A DNA stretch of 64,000 nt from Apiospora phragmitis (Eukaryota; Ascomycota; Sordariomycetes; Amphisphaeriales; Apiosporaceae), in contig JAQQWL010000013.1 in assembly GCA_038363925.1 (NCBI GenBank), forward strand, positions 682,001 through 746,000, given 5' to 3'. The position numbers and the translations under genes are program-made. The notes under the pieces were generated by a model, which saw only the letters and a list, made by a program, of their open reading frames with translations, was not told the origin of the DNA and did not search any database. Below are positions 47,637-61,000 of this stretch, piece after piece; within the stretch, counting starts at the first letter, position 1; each line of letters begins with the position of its first letter.

Positions 47637-49411
47637 ATGGAAGTCGCCCGCCAATCAAACACAAATAATTCATTGGAGGGTTCTGGTTCAGGTCGTACTG
47701 CCCTCCCCTCTCGTCTCACAGCGTCGAGGGAGAACGCGCAGCCAATGGACACCAGCGACTACCGCTATGCATCTTCCACTGGATCGCGTAGCCCAGCGGC
47801 AGACAGCGTCGCTGCCTCCGAAGCCAGACGTAGCCCGTCAATACTGGAAAGCGCACATGCCACCTCACCAAGTCTTTCGCCGTTACCATACGACACCGTT
47901 CAGGATGGAACACCGGTGAAAGGGAAGGCAAATACGCTTGCTGTACCAAGTCAGGGCGGCCAAATCTGCAGGTAAGAAACATGTTATACTCGCACGGAAC
48001 CACTGGACCATCAGCTTACGTGAGCCGCAGCAATTGTCAGACTACACGGACACCGCTCTGGAGACGGTCACCGCAAGGCGCTATCATCTGCAATGCCTGT
48101 GGTCTATATCTTAAAGCACGGAACTCGTCTCGACCTACTAACCTGAAACGCCCGCCTCCCTTGTTCACAGCTGCGTCAGGGCAGGACTCTGAGCCGGCAG
48201 CCTCGAAGGCTTCTTCGCAAACGTCCGGCGCTACATATGTTGCAGCTGACCACATGCCTACAGGATCTTGTCCTGGTGGCGGGCGCTGCAATGGTACTGG
48301 CGGCGCCGAGGGTTGTAGTGGCTGTCCAGCATACAACAACCGGGTCGCCAAAAGTGCGCATATGACCAGCTGCCAAGGGCAGGAAACATCGAACGGGCAA
48401 GCTCCTGATGATGGACCTACACCAATTGATGTAGCCGCTCAACAATCGCAAAATCAGAACACAGCTGTCGTGATAGCTTGCCAGAATTGTGGAACGACAG
48501 TCACCCCTTTATGGCGTCGGGATGAGGCTGGTCACACCATCTGTAATGCCTGTGGTATGTAACTCGTTCTGCGTATGTCGGAGATGATTACTAAGACAAA
48601 ACAGGACTTTATCACAAACTTCATGGTGTCCACCGGCCAGTTACCATGAAGAAGGCCATCATCAAGCGAAGGAAACGAGTCATTCCAGTGACCCGGGAAG
48701 AGCAAGAAGACGAGTGTGCATTATACTCTCCAGAGCAGGAATTCCAAAAGTCCCGTCCGGATTCGGAACGCGGGACTATGAATGAAGATGGATCTGTCAA
48801 TCTCGGGCTCAGCCGCCGAATGGAACATCCCTTGACGCTTTTACCTGAGCCCGTTCGCCCCATCCAGACATCGGCACAGTTACCTCCCACGGATTTGACT
48901 GCGTATCATACAACTCATACCCCGCAGTCTCTCGACGTGCGCGATTCACTTATTGATGATAACCGACTAGCGCCCCTGACATCTATCTCGGCGATGAAAG
49001 ACAGGCAGTCTTCTCTGTCTCCAGCATCGTTTTCTCTCGCCCTCCCGGAAAAGATCATTCTCAGCTGCCGAGTCGGAGCTTGCCTTTAGTGACGGGGGAT
49101 ATGAGGGCTCCAAGCGACTCTCGTCTATCAGTTCCATTCTCAATCCATCCAGGACGTCGCAAAGTCCAAGTCTCAGTGCCATGGAAGACGCAGCAGACTC
49201 GCTCCGGCTATTACGGTCCCCAACTGGGACCTTGACATCAGCACCGAGTCCGGGGGCTTATTCGGTCGCGTCTACGGCCACAAACCATGCCCACATGATC
49301 GAGAGCGAGAGGCTCAAGGCAGAGAAGCGAGCAGCTTTGCAGTTGGAAGCGGAGAAAATGCGTGAGTTGTTGGCTGCGAAGGAGAAGGAGCTGGCGGCTC
49401 TAGAAGAATAA
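47637..49411 (+). CDS. sre: GATA-type siderophore repressor SRE/SreA, two zinc fingers
   Basis: Represses siderophore synthesis and iron uptake genes when iron is plentiful, binding ATCWGATAA sites. Exons are 47637-47971, 48031-48554 and 48605-49411; introns split both fingers. Finger 1 (QICSNC...CNACGLYLK) and finger 2 (CQNC...CNACGLYHKL) are both CX2CX17CX2C and share TPLWRR. Between them is the hallmark Cys-rich region of this subfamily, C-x5-C-x8-C-x2-C (CPGGGRC to GCSGC, about 48268-48330), which senses iron in characterised members. A basic run [11 protein letters not shown] follows finger 2, and the C-terminus is a coiled coil ([17 protein letters not shown]). One slip near 49031-49040 (TTTTCTCTCGCC) ends the frame early; dropping one base gives 1665 nt (554 aa). 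Confidence 0.95.
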
Positions 49412-50180
49412 TGCTCCAAGGCTGGATGAAGCGGCATGTGAGATATCATATATGTAAGAGAAGGCGCACGAGTTGCGCTCATGCCACGTAGCTAAGTTGT
49501 TGATTTATTGGACATTATGGGAGCACCGGGGGTATACGGATAAGGTTATGACGGGCTATGAATTATGTAAAGAATCCGACTTGACGAGTTTCGCTATGAG
49601 CGAGGCATAGTTAAAACGCGAAGGAGTCGTTCCGACCCGGACAACTCAAGAGATACTGTCGTCCAGCTGTGTTGTTGTTTCTAGAGGGAATAGTCATCAG
49701 GTTTTTAGCCAAAAACAGCCCCGGATCAGAATCGAATGGACTTCTATATCATCTTGTATAGTTGATCTCTAACTGTAACGGCTAACGTGGAAGAATTCAC
49801 GTTTGACGGGCCAAAATCAGAAGAACTCTACAAGAGCGTGTGGTAGGCATTTGGACAAAGTTATACATATGGCGGCGCATATGCACAGCCAATGGACGCA
49901 CTTGGTTCACTACATGTGACATCTCGCCATTGCCTCGTACACACAAATATACACACACAATGAATGGCGCGTATGGCCACTCAAACTGCATTCTTGCTTT
50001 GAGCTCCTATAGAATCTAATACCCGAAAGGATCCCCTGCCCAGCCCCATCCCCCACAAACTGCCTAGTCTCAGTTTCTCGATAACTTGTTTCGACACTGC
50101 TTCTGACCCGCGAAGTTACGGCCTGGCCAAGCGCGATGACAGCCCGGCCAGCAACGCGGTATGCACTCGGAGTAGGGAGC
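49412..50180. other. Convergent 3' region of sre and tvp15
   Basis: 769 bp, no gene recognised; short (AC)-rich stretch near 49940. Confidence 0.5.
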
Positions 50181-50950
50181 CTAGACCTGCTCGGCGCCCC
50201 AGCCCTGGTCGGCCTCGCGCATGTTGGCCGGGGGCTCGATGGAGGGGATGAACTCGAGGGCGCAGTAGGCGAGGCCGACGAAGGCGACGATGGAGCCGGC
50301 CAGGCCGCGGAACCAGTCGCTGCTCAGCAGGATCGAGCCCATGAAGATGTAGAAGACACCGCGGCCGATGAAGGAGAACATGAACGAGGCGTAGCGCGAC
50401 ACCTGGGGCGGGATCTGGAACTCGAGGAGGGCCACGGCGGCGCCGAAGATGATCTCGTAGATGCCGATGATGAGGGGTTGGCTGTTGTTTGGGTTTTGCG
50501 AGCTGTCAGTCACGGGGCTATCGCGTCTTGAAACAAGACTTCTTCTTCCGCTTCATCTCGCCGGACTGGCGAGGACAGTAGGAAGTCAAGAGGAGAAGAG
50601 GACATGGTATGATGGGAAATACGTACACTCCGAAAGGGAAGAATTGAACAACACCACCCAAGACCATGACGGCCGCAACCACCAGGTTGACGATTCGGCT
50701 ACGCGCAAAGTACTTTGTTAGCCACGATTTCTTCTCGATCTTCATACATCTTCCAGAACGCGATCGAGGAAGCGATTGAGGATACGCAGCAAGATTGTCG
50801 GGGTTCGAGCACTGTGCGCGTCATGGCGTCACACAGAAGAGAGCTTTCTTTCCCTTCCTTACAAGCGGCGCGGCCTCGTATGGTCGTCCTGGGGGATGGA
50901 TAGGGTTTCGCGGCACGGAGCGAAGCTTACAAAGAGTCGGAGAAGTCCAT
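50181..50950 (-). CDS. tvp15: Golgi membrane protein, Tvp15/COPI-associated family
   Basis: A small polytopic protein found in late Golgi vesicles. Three exons: 50950-50931 (only 20 nt), 50698-50627 and 50502-50181, total 414 nt (137 aa). The first intron is 232 nt and ends GGCTAAC...CGTAG. Joined, the N-terminus is MDFSDSFRIVNLVVAAVMVL, followed by GGVVQFFPFGV, which fits the family exactly. Four hydrophobic segments are visible (LVVAAVMVLGGVVQFF, IIGIYEIIFGAAVALLEF, FMFSFIGRGVFYIFMGSILL, GLAGSIVAFVGLAYCAL). No frame defects. Confidence 0.9.
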
Positions 50951-52555
50951 TTTAGCGGTTGTGTATGGATCGCTTGTACGGTGCTGGCGGGAATTGGGGA
51001 TAATAAAGAGGGAGAGGGGGAGTGAGAGAAAGCGGGAACGAATCTGTCTAAGTTCGCGATTTGCTGTTATGCGCGACGACGAAGACGACGACTTCTTGCG
51101 TGGACAAGCAGGCAGTAGTATTTTTTTGCTTGGGTTCTCGGGATGATGTGTTCTTGCGCGCTCCGTCAAGCTACTAGAGAGAGCACGGGTCGCGGTATCA
51201 GACAAATAGGGAGAATGGGACAAGGGGGGTTGGCTGGTTGGCGTGCAGGCGTGGTTGGGTCAATCGCTTGAATTGATTGGAGCTTCGTTCACCTCGATAG
51301 CTGATAGGAGGACGGAGAGTTTGGAAGCTGTTCTCTGTCCAAGATCTGACTGCCTGATTGCTGGACCCAGCTGGACTGGACCTGACGACGACCCTGAGCT
51401 GTTTGGGCGACGGCTGAGCTGCTACGCTACGGCGCTGTACGCTACGGGCTAACCTAGGTAGATACGCTGCTGCCGTAGCAGGCTAGGCTGGTTTAAATAA
51501 ACCGATATGCGGCATAACGCCTCTCGGACCTGTCCAATACACTTGACATCTAAATCGGAATCAACGTTAAAGTAGGTACTTTAGATTTTCAACAGCTATT
51601 ACAGCGTTGATTCTATACCAGGTATATGTTAAAGGCTTTGACAGGCGTTTACTCCAGTGTATGCCTGTACTACGGTTGGCCTGAACGTTGATTAGGGACG
51701 GCCTTTTCTCCTACGGCGGCTGACTGGGGGAGACATTCTCCACAGGTTTCCTCAGGAGCCTCAGGAAGAGCTGCTGACTGCCGACTGCCGACTTCAAGGC
51801 TGGTGCATTTTGAACATCATGATCACACATATGTACGGAGTGAAAATCGTAACGCCATACTTCCCATGGTCTTAGCCATCTACGCAAAAGTAAAGTGACG
51901 AAGATTAAATAGTCACATACTTAAGTACTCATATTAATGAGCAATGGAGTTTACGGCTTTCATTGTACAGCATCCGCTCAATGTTCGCAGCACTGTCAGC
52001 ATTCGCCCATGTTGACGGTAAGATGGGGTAAACATCTGGCAGACAGAGACACCTGCAATATACATTGATTGAATACCCCGTACTTACCGTAAGGCTTCGG
52101 AAACAAACTGCGCACTTCGGCACAAGAAACGTGGCTGCTGCATATGCCTGTACATATGCCTGCATTTTGATGTGCAGGACGGCAACCATGAACTCGGTGG
52201 CCTAGGCGATGGGTCGGGAATGTCTTATTCAACGACATCAGCCAGCCACCATCTCTCGGGACGCCTTGGGCGATGGGAATCCTGATTTCCTAGTTGGATG
52301 TCCCGATGAGAAGGCCTATTGCCAATGGGATCTTCCTAGGAACACCGTATGCACCAGGCCCAAGCGGGTGTATGTATGTGTACACGGTCCTCCAACAAAA
52401 CAACACACGTCTTCAAGACGATGCTTCCTATCCTTCCCTACTTCCCTACTTCCATCCTCCCCCAAACGCATAGTCAGCGATGTATAAAGGGAATTGGCTT
52501 TTACGTGATACTGGTTCGGTTTTACATGAGCTGATCTGACTGCACAACATTTTAG
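50951..52555. other. Intergenic region, tvp15 to HNH gene
   Basis: 1.6 kb. The left part is the tvp15 promoter. No complete gene is seen. The missing 5' exon of the HNH protein may lie in 52200-52530; candidate ATGs and GTATGT donors exist there, but I cannot choose between them. Confidence 0.45.
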
Positions 52556-54157
52556 TTGGACTTCAATCTTGTCTGCAAGTTCACTATTAATCGGAGAAAC
52601 CAAAACATCCTCACCCACTACTACCTACATTACTTATTTCTTCATGAACCCACCCCACTACTAGACACCCCTGCAACTACAGCTCATCATCGGCTCGCCA
52701 AAATTGATACGCCGCCGATTTCCTCACCATTCTACAAGAATGAGGCACTGCCGGCACCGGGAAACGAGATTCCCCCCGCTGATGCGCCTCGATACAGAAG
52801 AAAGCAGTTCGCTGCGGCTGAACACGTCAAACAAAAGCTCGGGGTTTTAATCAATACCCCTCGCGCTCCTGGTACTAAGCGAGCTCCTTTGGCGAGAGAG
52901 GAAGTAAATCTACGGACCCTACTCGCATTTCTACAATGCCCAGACGCTGAGATTGAGGGGTTGCATTTTATATTGGAGTTTCCACACATGTATGATGCAG
53001 CCCAAGTCGAAGAGCCTCTACACATCCTGAGCGACAATGCCACAACAATTGAACATGCGAAACATCTCAAGAAGCTGTGGCAAGGTCATTTCACAAGAAT
53101 GTTCGGCGCCCAAGGCAAGAAGGTTATAGAGACAGATTTGGGGTGTGAAGACGATGAGACTTCAGCTATGACATCTGATAAGGGTAAAGGCAAAGAGAAG
53201 CCAACCCACGACATCGCTGGTCCTTCATCAACCCCGAAGAAGCGAAAACCCGTCCAGATACAGGCGACCGCCGACCTGCAAACAGAGCTCAAGCATCGAG
53301 CCTCGGCCCGCGACAAGGATACACTTGCTGCACAAGAGCACGTGCCCGAGTCATATGGAAAGAAATGCACTTTTACCCATACGATGCAGTCCATAGATGG
53401 GACGCATATCATTGCCAACCACCTTAGTAGCAAGACTGATTCGCGTCGCGTTGTGGCCTTTCACCAAGCTCTGGTTTCTTTCTTCCCTCCCGAAGTCACT
53501 AGCAGGATATTCGAACTACTTTCTGGGAGTCCAACTTGCAATATCCTCCCTCTAGAGACAGGGCTGCATCGTGCCTGGGGTGGTTTCCATCTGGTTATCC
53601 GTCCCATGCCACTGGAGCAAGATGAAGAAGATGACGGGAAGACGTTAAAGTTGCAGTTCCTCAGATTCAACCCCGAGGATCCCTTGCACAGCAAGTGCAT
53701 CTACGAAGTTCGCGGCCCAGATGAAGACGCAGCAAAAAGTGGCATGGTTGATTGGGAAAGAGGAGAAGAGAAGCTTGCCGATGTCACCATCCAAACAGGA
53801 GATGTGTATATCATCAGAACAAGCGACCCAAAAGAACACCCGTTATCGTGCCGCGATTTCCTCAACTTGCAGTATCATCTGCATGTAATATTACATGCAC
53901 TCAAAGCACGGGGTGCACTGGAAAGCATATTTCGTGGACCCCCTCCTGATATCGATGGAGACATGCTACGCTCTTGGGATTTACAAGAGTTAGAAGAGCC
54001 AGACCGCAGCTTCAGCTTCTGGGAACTGATTGTGATATTTGCAATTCGCCAAAAGGTAATTTCTCGAGATGACGGCTGGAAGTGGCTTATAGCCCTGGAG
54101 AACTTGGACCAAACACTTGAGGCAGAACCCGAGGATCAGGAGGATGAGTTAAGCTAG
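52556..54157 (+). CDS. HNH-endonuclease-domain protein, 5' end unresolved
   Basis: An open frame of 533 codons with no ATG before about residue 144. The sequence just before 52556 (CTGACTGCACAACATTTTAG) is a good 3' splice site, so an upstream exon with the start codon is likely. The N-terminal half is charged and includes a nuclear-signal-like KGKGKEK and TPKKRKP. The second half resembles the fungal HNH_2 type: a Cys before TFTHTMQSIDGTHIIANHL, then NILPLETGLHRAWGGFHLVI and KTLKLQFLRFNP. The first HH of a normal HNH core is not present, only TH, so nuclease activity is uncertain. Members of this family are common in filamentous fungi and of unknown function. Ends at 54157 with an acidic tail. 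Confidence 0.7.
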   Translation: MDFNLVCKFTINRRNQNILTHYYLHYLFLHEPTPLLDTPATTAHHRLAKIDTPPISSPFYKNEALPAPGNEIPPADAPRYRRKQFAAAEHVKQKLGVLINTPRAPGTKRAPLAREEVNLRTLLAFLQCPDAEIEGLHFILEFPHMYDAAQVEEPLHILSDNATTIEHAKHLKKLWQGHFTRMFGAQGKKVIETDLGCEDDETSAMTSDKGKGKEKPTHDIAGPSSTPKKRKPVQIQATADLQTELKHRASARDKDTLAAQEHVPESYGKKCTFTHTMQSIDGTHIIANHLSSKTDSRRVVAFHQALVSFFPPEVTSRIFELLSGSPTCNILPLETGLHRAWGGFHLVIRPMPLEQDEEDDGKTLKLQFLRFNPEDPLHSKCIYEVRGPDEDAAKSGMVDWERGEEKLADVTIQTGDVYIIRTSDPKEHPLSCRDFLNLQYHLHVILHALKARGALESIFRGPPPDIDGDMLRSWDLQELEEPDRSFSFWELIVIFAIRQKVISRDDGWKWLIALENLDQTLEAEPEDQEDELS

Positions 54158-55902
54158 AAACCAATCACAAAGGGGTCAATTGCTAGCATGATCAGATTGG
54201 AATGCTTTTCCGGGGTATAGCCATTAGATAGACTACATTCGATCAATGAATTGCATTTATATTTCCCCATAGTCACTTCGCAGATTCCGGGATTCGCTCA
54301 AGACTCTTCAAACCCACGAGCTGGACGGCTAGCTGTCTGGCACTGGTAAACGGCCAGGCCCCATATCCTTCTGTCTAGTCGAAGAGTTCGTCCTGTCTTC
54401 CAGGGGACCAGAGGAAAATATCACTATGTAGCTCCCGTTACACGAAAGTTGACTAGAGCCTAGAAGCGGCTATAGGTTTTTTTCTGGGGCTCGTGGACTC
54501 AGGTGTGAAACATTCTTCCCGGCGTCATTGACCGAACCCCCCGTCGTCTTGCTTGAAATCATGAGTTGAAAAGAAGGGCAGGACAGCAAGCCGGGAGAAG
54601 TGCACATGTCAACATGGATCGCCTCGCCTGTCGGCATTGACAGCATCGCGGGTTCCGCGCATGAACTGCACCGCAGAGAAGGCCCCCTGGCCGTCAAGAC
54701 ATGGAAGGTATCGTATTAGTCTTTGGCATGCAGTCAGGAAAAGCTCTTGCGAGGAAGTCAGTTGGCAGCAGAAAAGGTTCTACATATGTAGTCGGTATGA
54801 TGTATGACTTCACCAAGTAGGTCTATCTTTAGCGGCTCCTCAACCTTAAAATTCTACGCCTTCTCAACAGAAGCAAAGAATCAGAAACTTGGGGGCCGGG
54901 GCCAGCTACCTAATTGTAGGTAGGTTCTCTTCTTTCCAATCCCCGTCCCTGTTAGAGCTCACCCAGTTTACAAATCACAGGCCATGTCATGGAAGCACCG
55001 CAACCACGCGCGTGCCACTTCAAACTGGCACTCCTGCTGCTGGCCTGCTGCTGGCCGTATGCGGCCATGGCTTGGGTGACTCGTAATGAATCTCACCAGA
55101 TACGGGCTCGAAGAAGCGCACGAAACGCACGGCACGCACGAAACGGCGTCTTCTCACCTCTTTCCCAATGCGCAGCGGCTTCTCTAGTCCGGAGGGGTGG
55201 CTGGTAAGATAAGATGCGCACTAGACTCAGATCCTCATGAACCGTGTCTGCGGTGCGCTACCAGACTACCAGTAGACTACGCAGTATGCATATTAACTTT
55301 GAAAGGGCCCTCTGGCTAACGGTCAAAGCAAGACACTTGATTGGTGCTCGGCATGGGTTGGGTCAAGCCCGACAAGATTTGGAACATGTTACCGTACTAT
55401 AGACTAAGATTGACCGGCAACCGGCCACTGATTTCTCCCCGTTGATCACATCAATGACGGACACTCGTGGCCCAGACCCCCGGATGCTTTGGGGCAGTCT
55501 GTCAGCATGGAGTGCGTTCTGTGTGACCCAACCCGACCGTGGCTTGCTTCTGCACCATGGTGACAGACATGGAAACACAGTTCACTCAAACCAAGATGCG
55601 TGGGTGGTGAGCATGCGAGTTTCGGTCCATGACCACCACCGTGCGATCCTCTGGTATTACACCCCCGGACTATCTTTATCATCTCAACTGGCTCCCCTGG
55701 GCACTACCTCTGGGATTCCCTCTTCGGTTCCTCTTCCTTGCCCGCTGCTCAACACGTCCATCCCCAAGGTCTGTTCTCACCCAAAACTGCGGTGCCTCGC
55801 AGAATATCCTTCAACCGTCGAAGGCCTTTCTAGAGGGTGATGTTGTACATTTCCATATGAACAAAGTACGCTGTCGATACCGGGACCAAAGACATCTTCA
55901 TC
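54158..55902. other. Intergenic region upstream of the 7TM protein gene
   Basis: 1.74 kb. Several 60-130-residue open frames (for example 55442-55840) have no recognisable features. No gene called. Confidence 0.5.
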
Positions 55903-58346
55903 ATGTCCAACTGGACGGCGATAGGTTCGCCTGGTGCCTCTGGCGCACCTCAGCTGGTATGTTTGGAGTCACACTTTCTGCTGGGCGTGTTTGAAGCACG
56001 ATGTCCCCAAGTCGGGATTTCGAGACTGCTCGATTTTAACCTGATGTTAAATGTTTTGTCAAAGAAGCATACTGATGGATGTATATATAGAATACGACAA
56101 ATTCTGGCCAGAATGCCCAACACTCGCCACCAGGACCACCATACCCGCCCACAACTGCTCTATTGGGCGGCGTGCCAACTCCTTCAATAGATGACCCCAT
56201 CAGTGCAATCCTGATGGCGTTGTTTCTTGCGGCTTCGGCTGCCCACATGGTTATCTTCCAGAAGAGCAAGAAGCGTGGTCACTTATTCGTCTTTTCGGCC
56301 ATGATGTTTGCCTTCAGTCTGATACGAGCAATAGCACTGTTAATGCGCATTGTATGGGCTTCACAGCCGCGGGACGTCAAGGTCGCAATCGCAGCCAATA
56401 TCCTCACTCAGGCGGGCACTGTCATTGTGTTCATCATCAACCTGTACTTCACACAGCGCATCATTCGAGGTTCTCACCCCAAATTTGGATGGTCAACGCC
56501 GGCACGAGTCGTGTTCCGCTTTCTCGTCGGCGCAGTGGTCGCTTCACTCCTAATGGTCATCGCCGTTACAATTCAGTCATTCTACACATTGGACGCCAGT
56601 GTATTAAGGAGCGATCGTGTTGCGCAGCTCTTCGCAGCTACATTCCTCGCGGTTCTAGCCTTTATACCGATTCCAGCTCTCATCATCTCTGCCGTCGTCC
56701 CGAGACGCTTTCCGCTCGAGAAGTTCGGAGAAGGCAGCTGGACCGCCAAGGTGGCATTGGTACTCTTTACATCCACTCTACTCTCCCTGGGCGCATGGTT
56801 CCGCGTGAGCACCAATTATCACTCACTCCCTCAGGGTGATACTGTATGGTACCTTGGAAGGGCTCCTTTTTACGTTTTCAACTACGTTCTGGATCTCATT
56901 GTTACCTACACTTATATGGCTTTCGCCTTCCATCGGCGGTTCCATATTCCTAATGGCGCTAAGGGTCCAGGCTCTTACACGGACGAAAAGCGCCACGCTG
57001 CTGGAGATAGCGAAACACCGTATATCTCGTCTCTCAACTTTTCCAAGTCAGCCCTTTCACTCAAAAGGCCTAAGCCGGTGGCCGGTACTCCAAGACCACG
57101 TAGCGAGGTTACACTGCGAGGCTTCGATGACGACAGCGCCGACCCGCCGCCTCCGTTCTTCGGGCCTGTCAAGTCTCTGCCTAGGTTGCCGTCAACTATG
57201 AACGGAGAGTATGATGATCTGGATATGGCTATGATGACGCCAACGTTTGCCCATGCAGACCATGGCAGGGGAAACAGTAGCGGCGGAAGCGCCTACCACA
57301 GCAGTGTTTTCGGGGGCGATACCGAGGTTGGCTCAGTTGGTGGTGATATCCATGGTACCCTCGACGACATGCTGGACAAGATTGGGTCAACCGGAAGAAA
57401 CACTGTGAGGCTATCGCAATGGGGCTACCATGCTTATGCCGACGCTGAACAAAGCGATTCGGGTGCCGAGTACAACTCCATATCCAGGTGGCAACCGCAA
57501 GACACTGCGGATTCGAGCCGCCGTAGGATCAAGCGACGGAGTCTCAACGAAAGCCTGACTAGCTCTCTTGCCTCACCTACATTCCCGAAACGGAACTCGG
57601 TGGGAATCATTGGAGCTGCCACTACCGCCCACATACGATCTGTACCTCCTGGGAGTGCTTCCCATAGCCATAGCCCAAGCCACTCTAGCAGCTACGTCGC
57701 CAGTCAGACTCGCCCACAGGCCGGAAGTCGGGCCGGAAGCCGGTCAAGCGGCCGTACTGGTGGTAACTCGGGGAGCTATCAAGACCGTCATCCCAGAAGT
57801 CGCGCTCCAAGTTCCAGTGGTAGTCGTGCCGGCAGTCGGGCTGGTAGCCATCCCAGGAGCCAACCTACAAGCAGGAACAACTCAGGGTTCGGCAGGTCCC
57901 CGAGCAGTTTCATAACTGCTGGTGGAAGCGCGATGCCCCGCTGCAACTCTATGCGCACCACCGGCAACGGGCTTGATGTGCCCGAGTCCTGGAGGGACAG
58001 TCGCCGCCACTCTCTACCTGGGTCAGGTGCTCAGCCTGGTAATGGCAGCTATAGCCGTCCCAGCTCCGGCGTCAATAACTTTACCTACCACAACCCGTCT
58101 TCTATCATTCGTCGCCCGTCTCCCGCCGTCGTCGAACCCAGGCGGGCTTCGAGAGGGCTAGATTCTGACGACATGAGGAGCGAGACCTTCCACTCGATAC
58201 AGAACAGCCTCCACAGCAGCAGCGGTGGCAGCAACAGCCGCGAGGAGGGCCGCCGTAGCCGCCACAGTTCCCGACCCCCCAGCGCACGCTCCATATCCGG
58301 CCGTGAGCGCACCCGGAGCGTAAGTCAGACCGCATGGCCAGCATGA
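55903..58346 (+). CDS. Seven-transmembrane DUF3112-type protein (family-C GPCR-like annotation in fungi)
   Basis: Exons are 55903-55956 and 56091-58346 (769 aa), with acceptor TATATAG immediately before 56091. The N-terminus is short and outside-facing in prediction, with N-glycosylation sites (NWT, NTT). About seven hydrophobic helices follow: ISAILMALFLAASAAHMVIF, HLFVFSAMMFAFSLIRAIAL, ILTQAGTVIVFIINLYF, VFRFLVGAVVASLLMVIAV, LFAATFLAVLAFIPIPALII, VALVLFTSTLLSLGAWF and FYVFNYVLDLIVTYTYMAFA. The second half is a 400-residue cytosolic tail very rich in Ser, Arg and Gly, with SRAGSR-type repeats (57720-57870) and many RRxS phosphosites. A GTAAGT at 58320 could start a last intron, so the final residues are tentative. 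Related fungal genes are labelled as family-C-like receptors, but a ligand or G-protein link is not established. Confidence 0.82.
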
Positions 58347-59627
58347 GGACGGCTCGATCTCGGCGGAGGAGCAGCGCTGCTAGTGTACGTTCGTATCATG
58401 TACATTCACAACAACAGCAACAACAGTAGCAACAACAACAACAACAACAGTGAGCCGTAAGACCTGGTTAATGATGTCTTACATCTATCGGTTGGCTCTT
58501 TGCTTCTTTCTTCTGACACCCACGCAGAGGCTGCTGGTGGCGCCCATGTTTCACCCATGTGACGCACCCGGCTTTTTCATACTAACTTACCATTTCTTTT
58601 GTTTATCTTTTATTCTTCCTTATGTTCACTTTTAATCGAATGGAAAGTGAAATGAGGGGAGCTGGCGGATTCGTCGTGTTCCTTACTTCGTCATGTCTCT
58701 CAAAGAGAAATAGGGATTCAGCATCTCATGCTGGTTGTTAATTCTATTAGTGAGGGTGTGGCGAGCAGATAGGTAGAGAGTTAAGAGAAAGAGAGACATT
58801 TATAGCTATGTGTGGTAGAGCTCCCACACTCAGAGGTAGACGAGACAAGACCTGGTAGAGTAGGGAGCTGAGGAGAGCCAATATAGGTGTGCTTCGACAA
58901 CCGAAAATTTAACGATGTAATATGAAAGGGTTTAGGAAAAAGGATGTGAATGAATAAGCTGTGAGATGTTCTACCATGTGTATACCGACTATCACATGAT
59001 ATCAATCAATAATTCCTCATGAAACAAGACCATGAGTATGACAATATATCAATCCATCTGCAGTTAAATACGGTCAATGTTCGGCGATATTGGCACAACA
59101 TTCGTAAGGAACCGAGGAGTCGACGAAATTTCACTGAAGTGTACATAGCGGGTAGGAGCGTAAAGGGAAAACCTATAATCAGATTTTGTCTAGCGATGTA
59201 GCAGCAGTGGTATGTCTAGCGGCTGCCCTAGGGCCCGTCTGCGAATCCATGATATGGACACCACCGCCGAGCTTGTCCCCACGACACGAGTCACTGAACG
59301 AAAGCAAACACGAAAGCAGTACACATGGCGGGGCCAGCTCTTCTGCTGCGTAAACGTAGACCCGAAATGCTTTTCAAAACTCTTTCATTGCCTGCGTGTA
59401 ATCGTACAGTGTGTGGGTAGAATACGGCAGCTCGCGTCGCACCACTTTCGTCTTGCCCATCTGTGGGGTTTTCTGTTCACTTCTCAATTTTCGCTCTTCA
59501 CTTTCGGATGTCTGTATCTCGCAGAAGCCATAATTTCGGCTATAGACTTGGCAGTCAGGGGTCCCCAAGAAACTCTGATTCTAATCGCCATGACAGCTGT
59601 CATAGGGTTGGTCTGATTACGGGTTGA
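58347..59627. other. Convergent 3' region with CAA repeats
   Basis: 1.28 kb between converging genes. A (CAA/CAG)n tract runs from about 58405 to 58450. The remainder is AT-rich, and no gene is seen. Confidence 0.5.
58405..58450. repeat. Imperfect (CAA)n/(CAG) triplet repeat
   Basis: Fifteen or so CAA triplets with interspersed CAG/TAG just downstream of the 7TM gene stop. If a terminal intron exists, they could be coding poly-Gln, but the listed frame ends before them. Confidence 0.7.
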
Positions 59628-61000
<1,373 letters not shown>

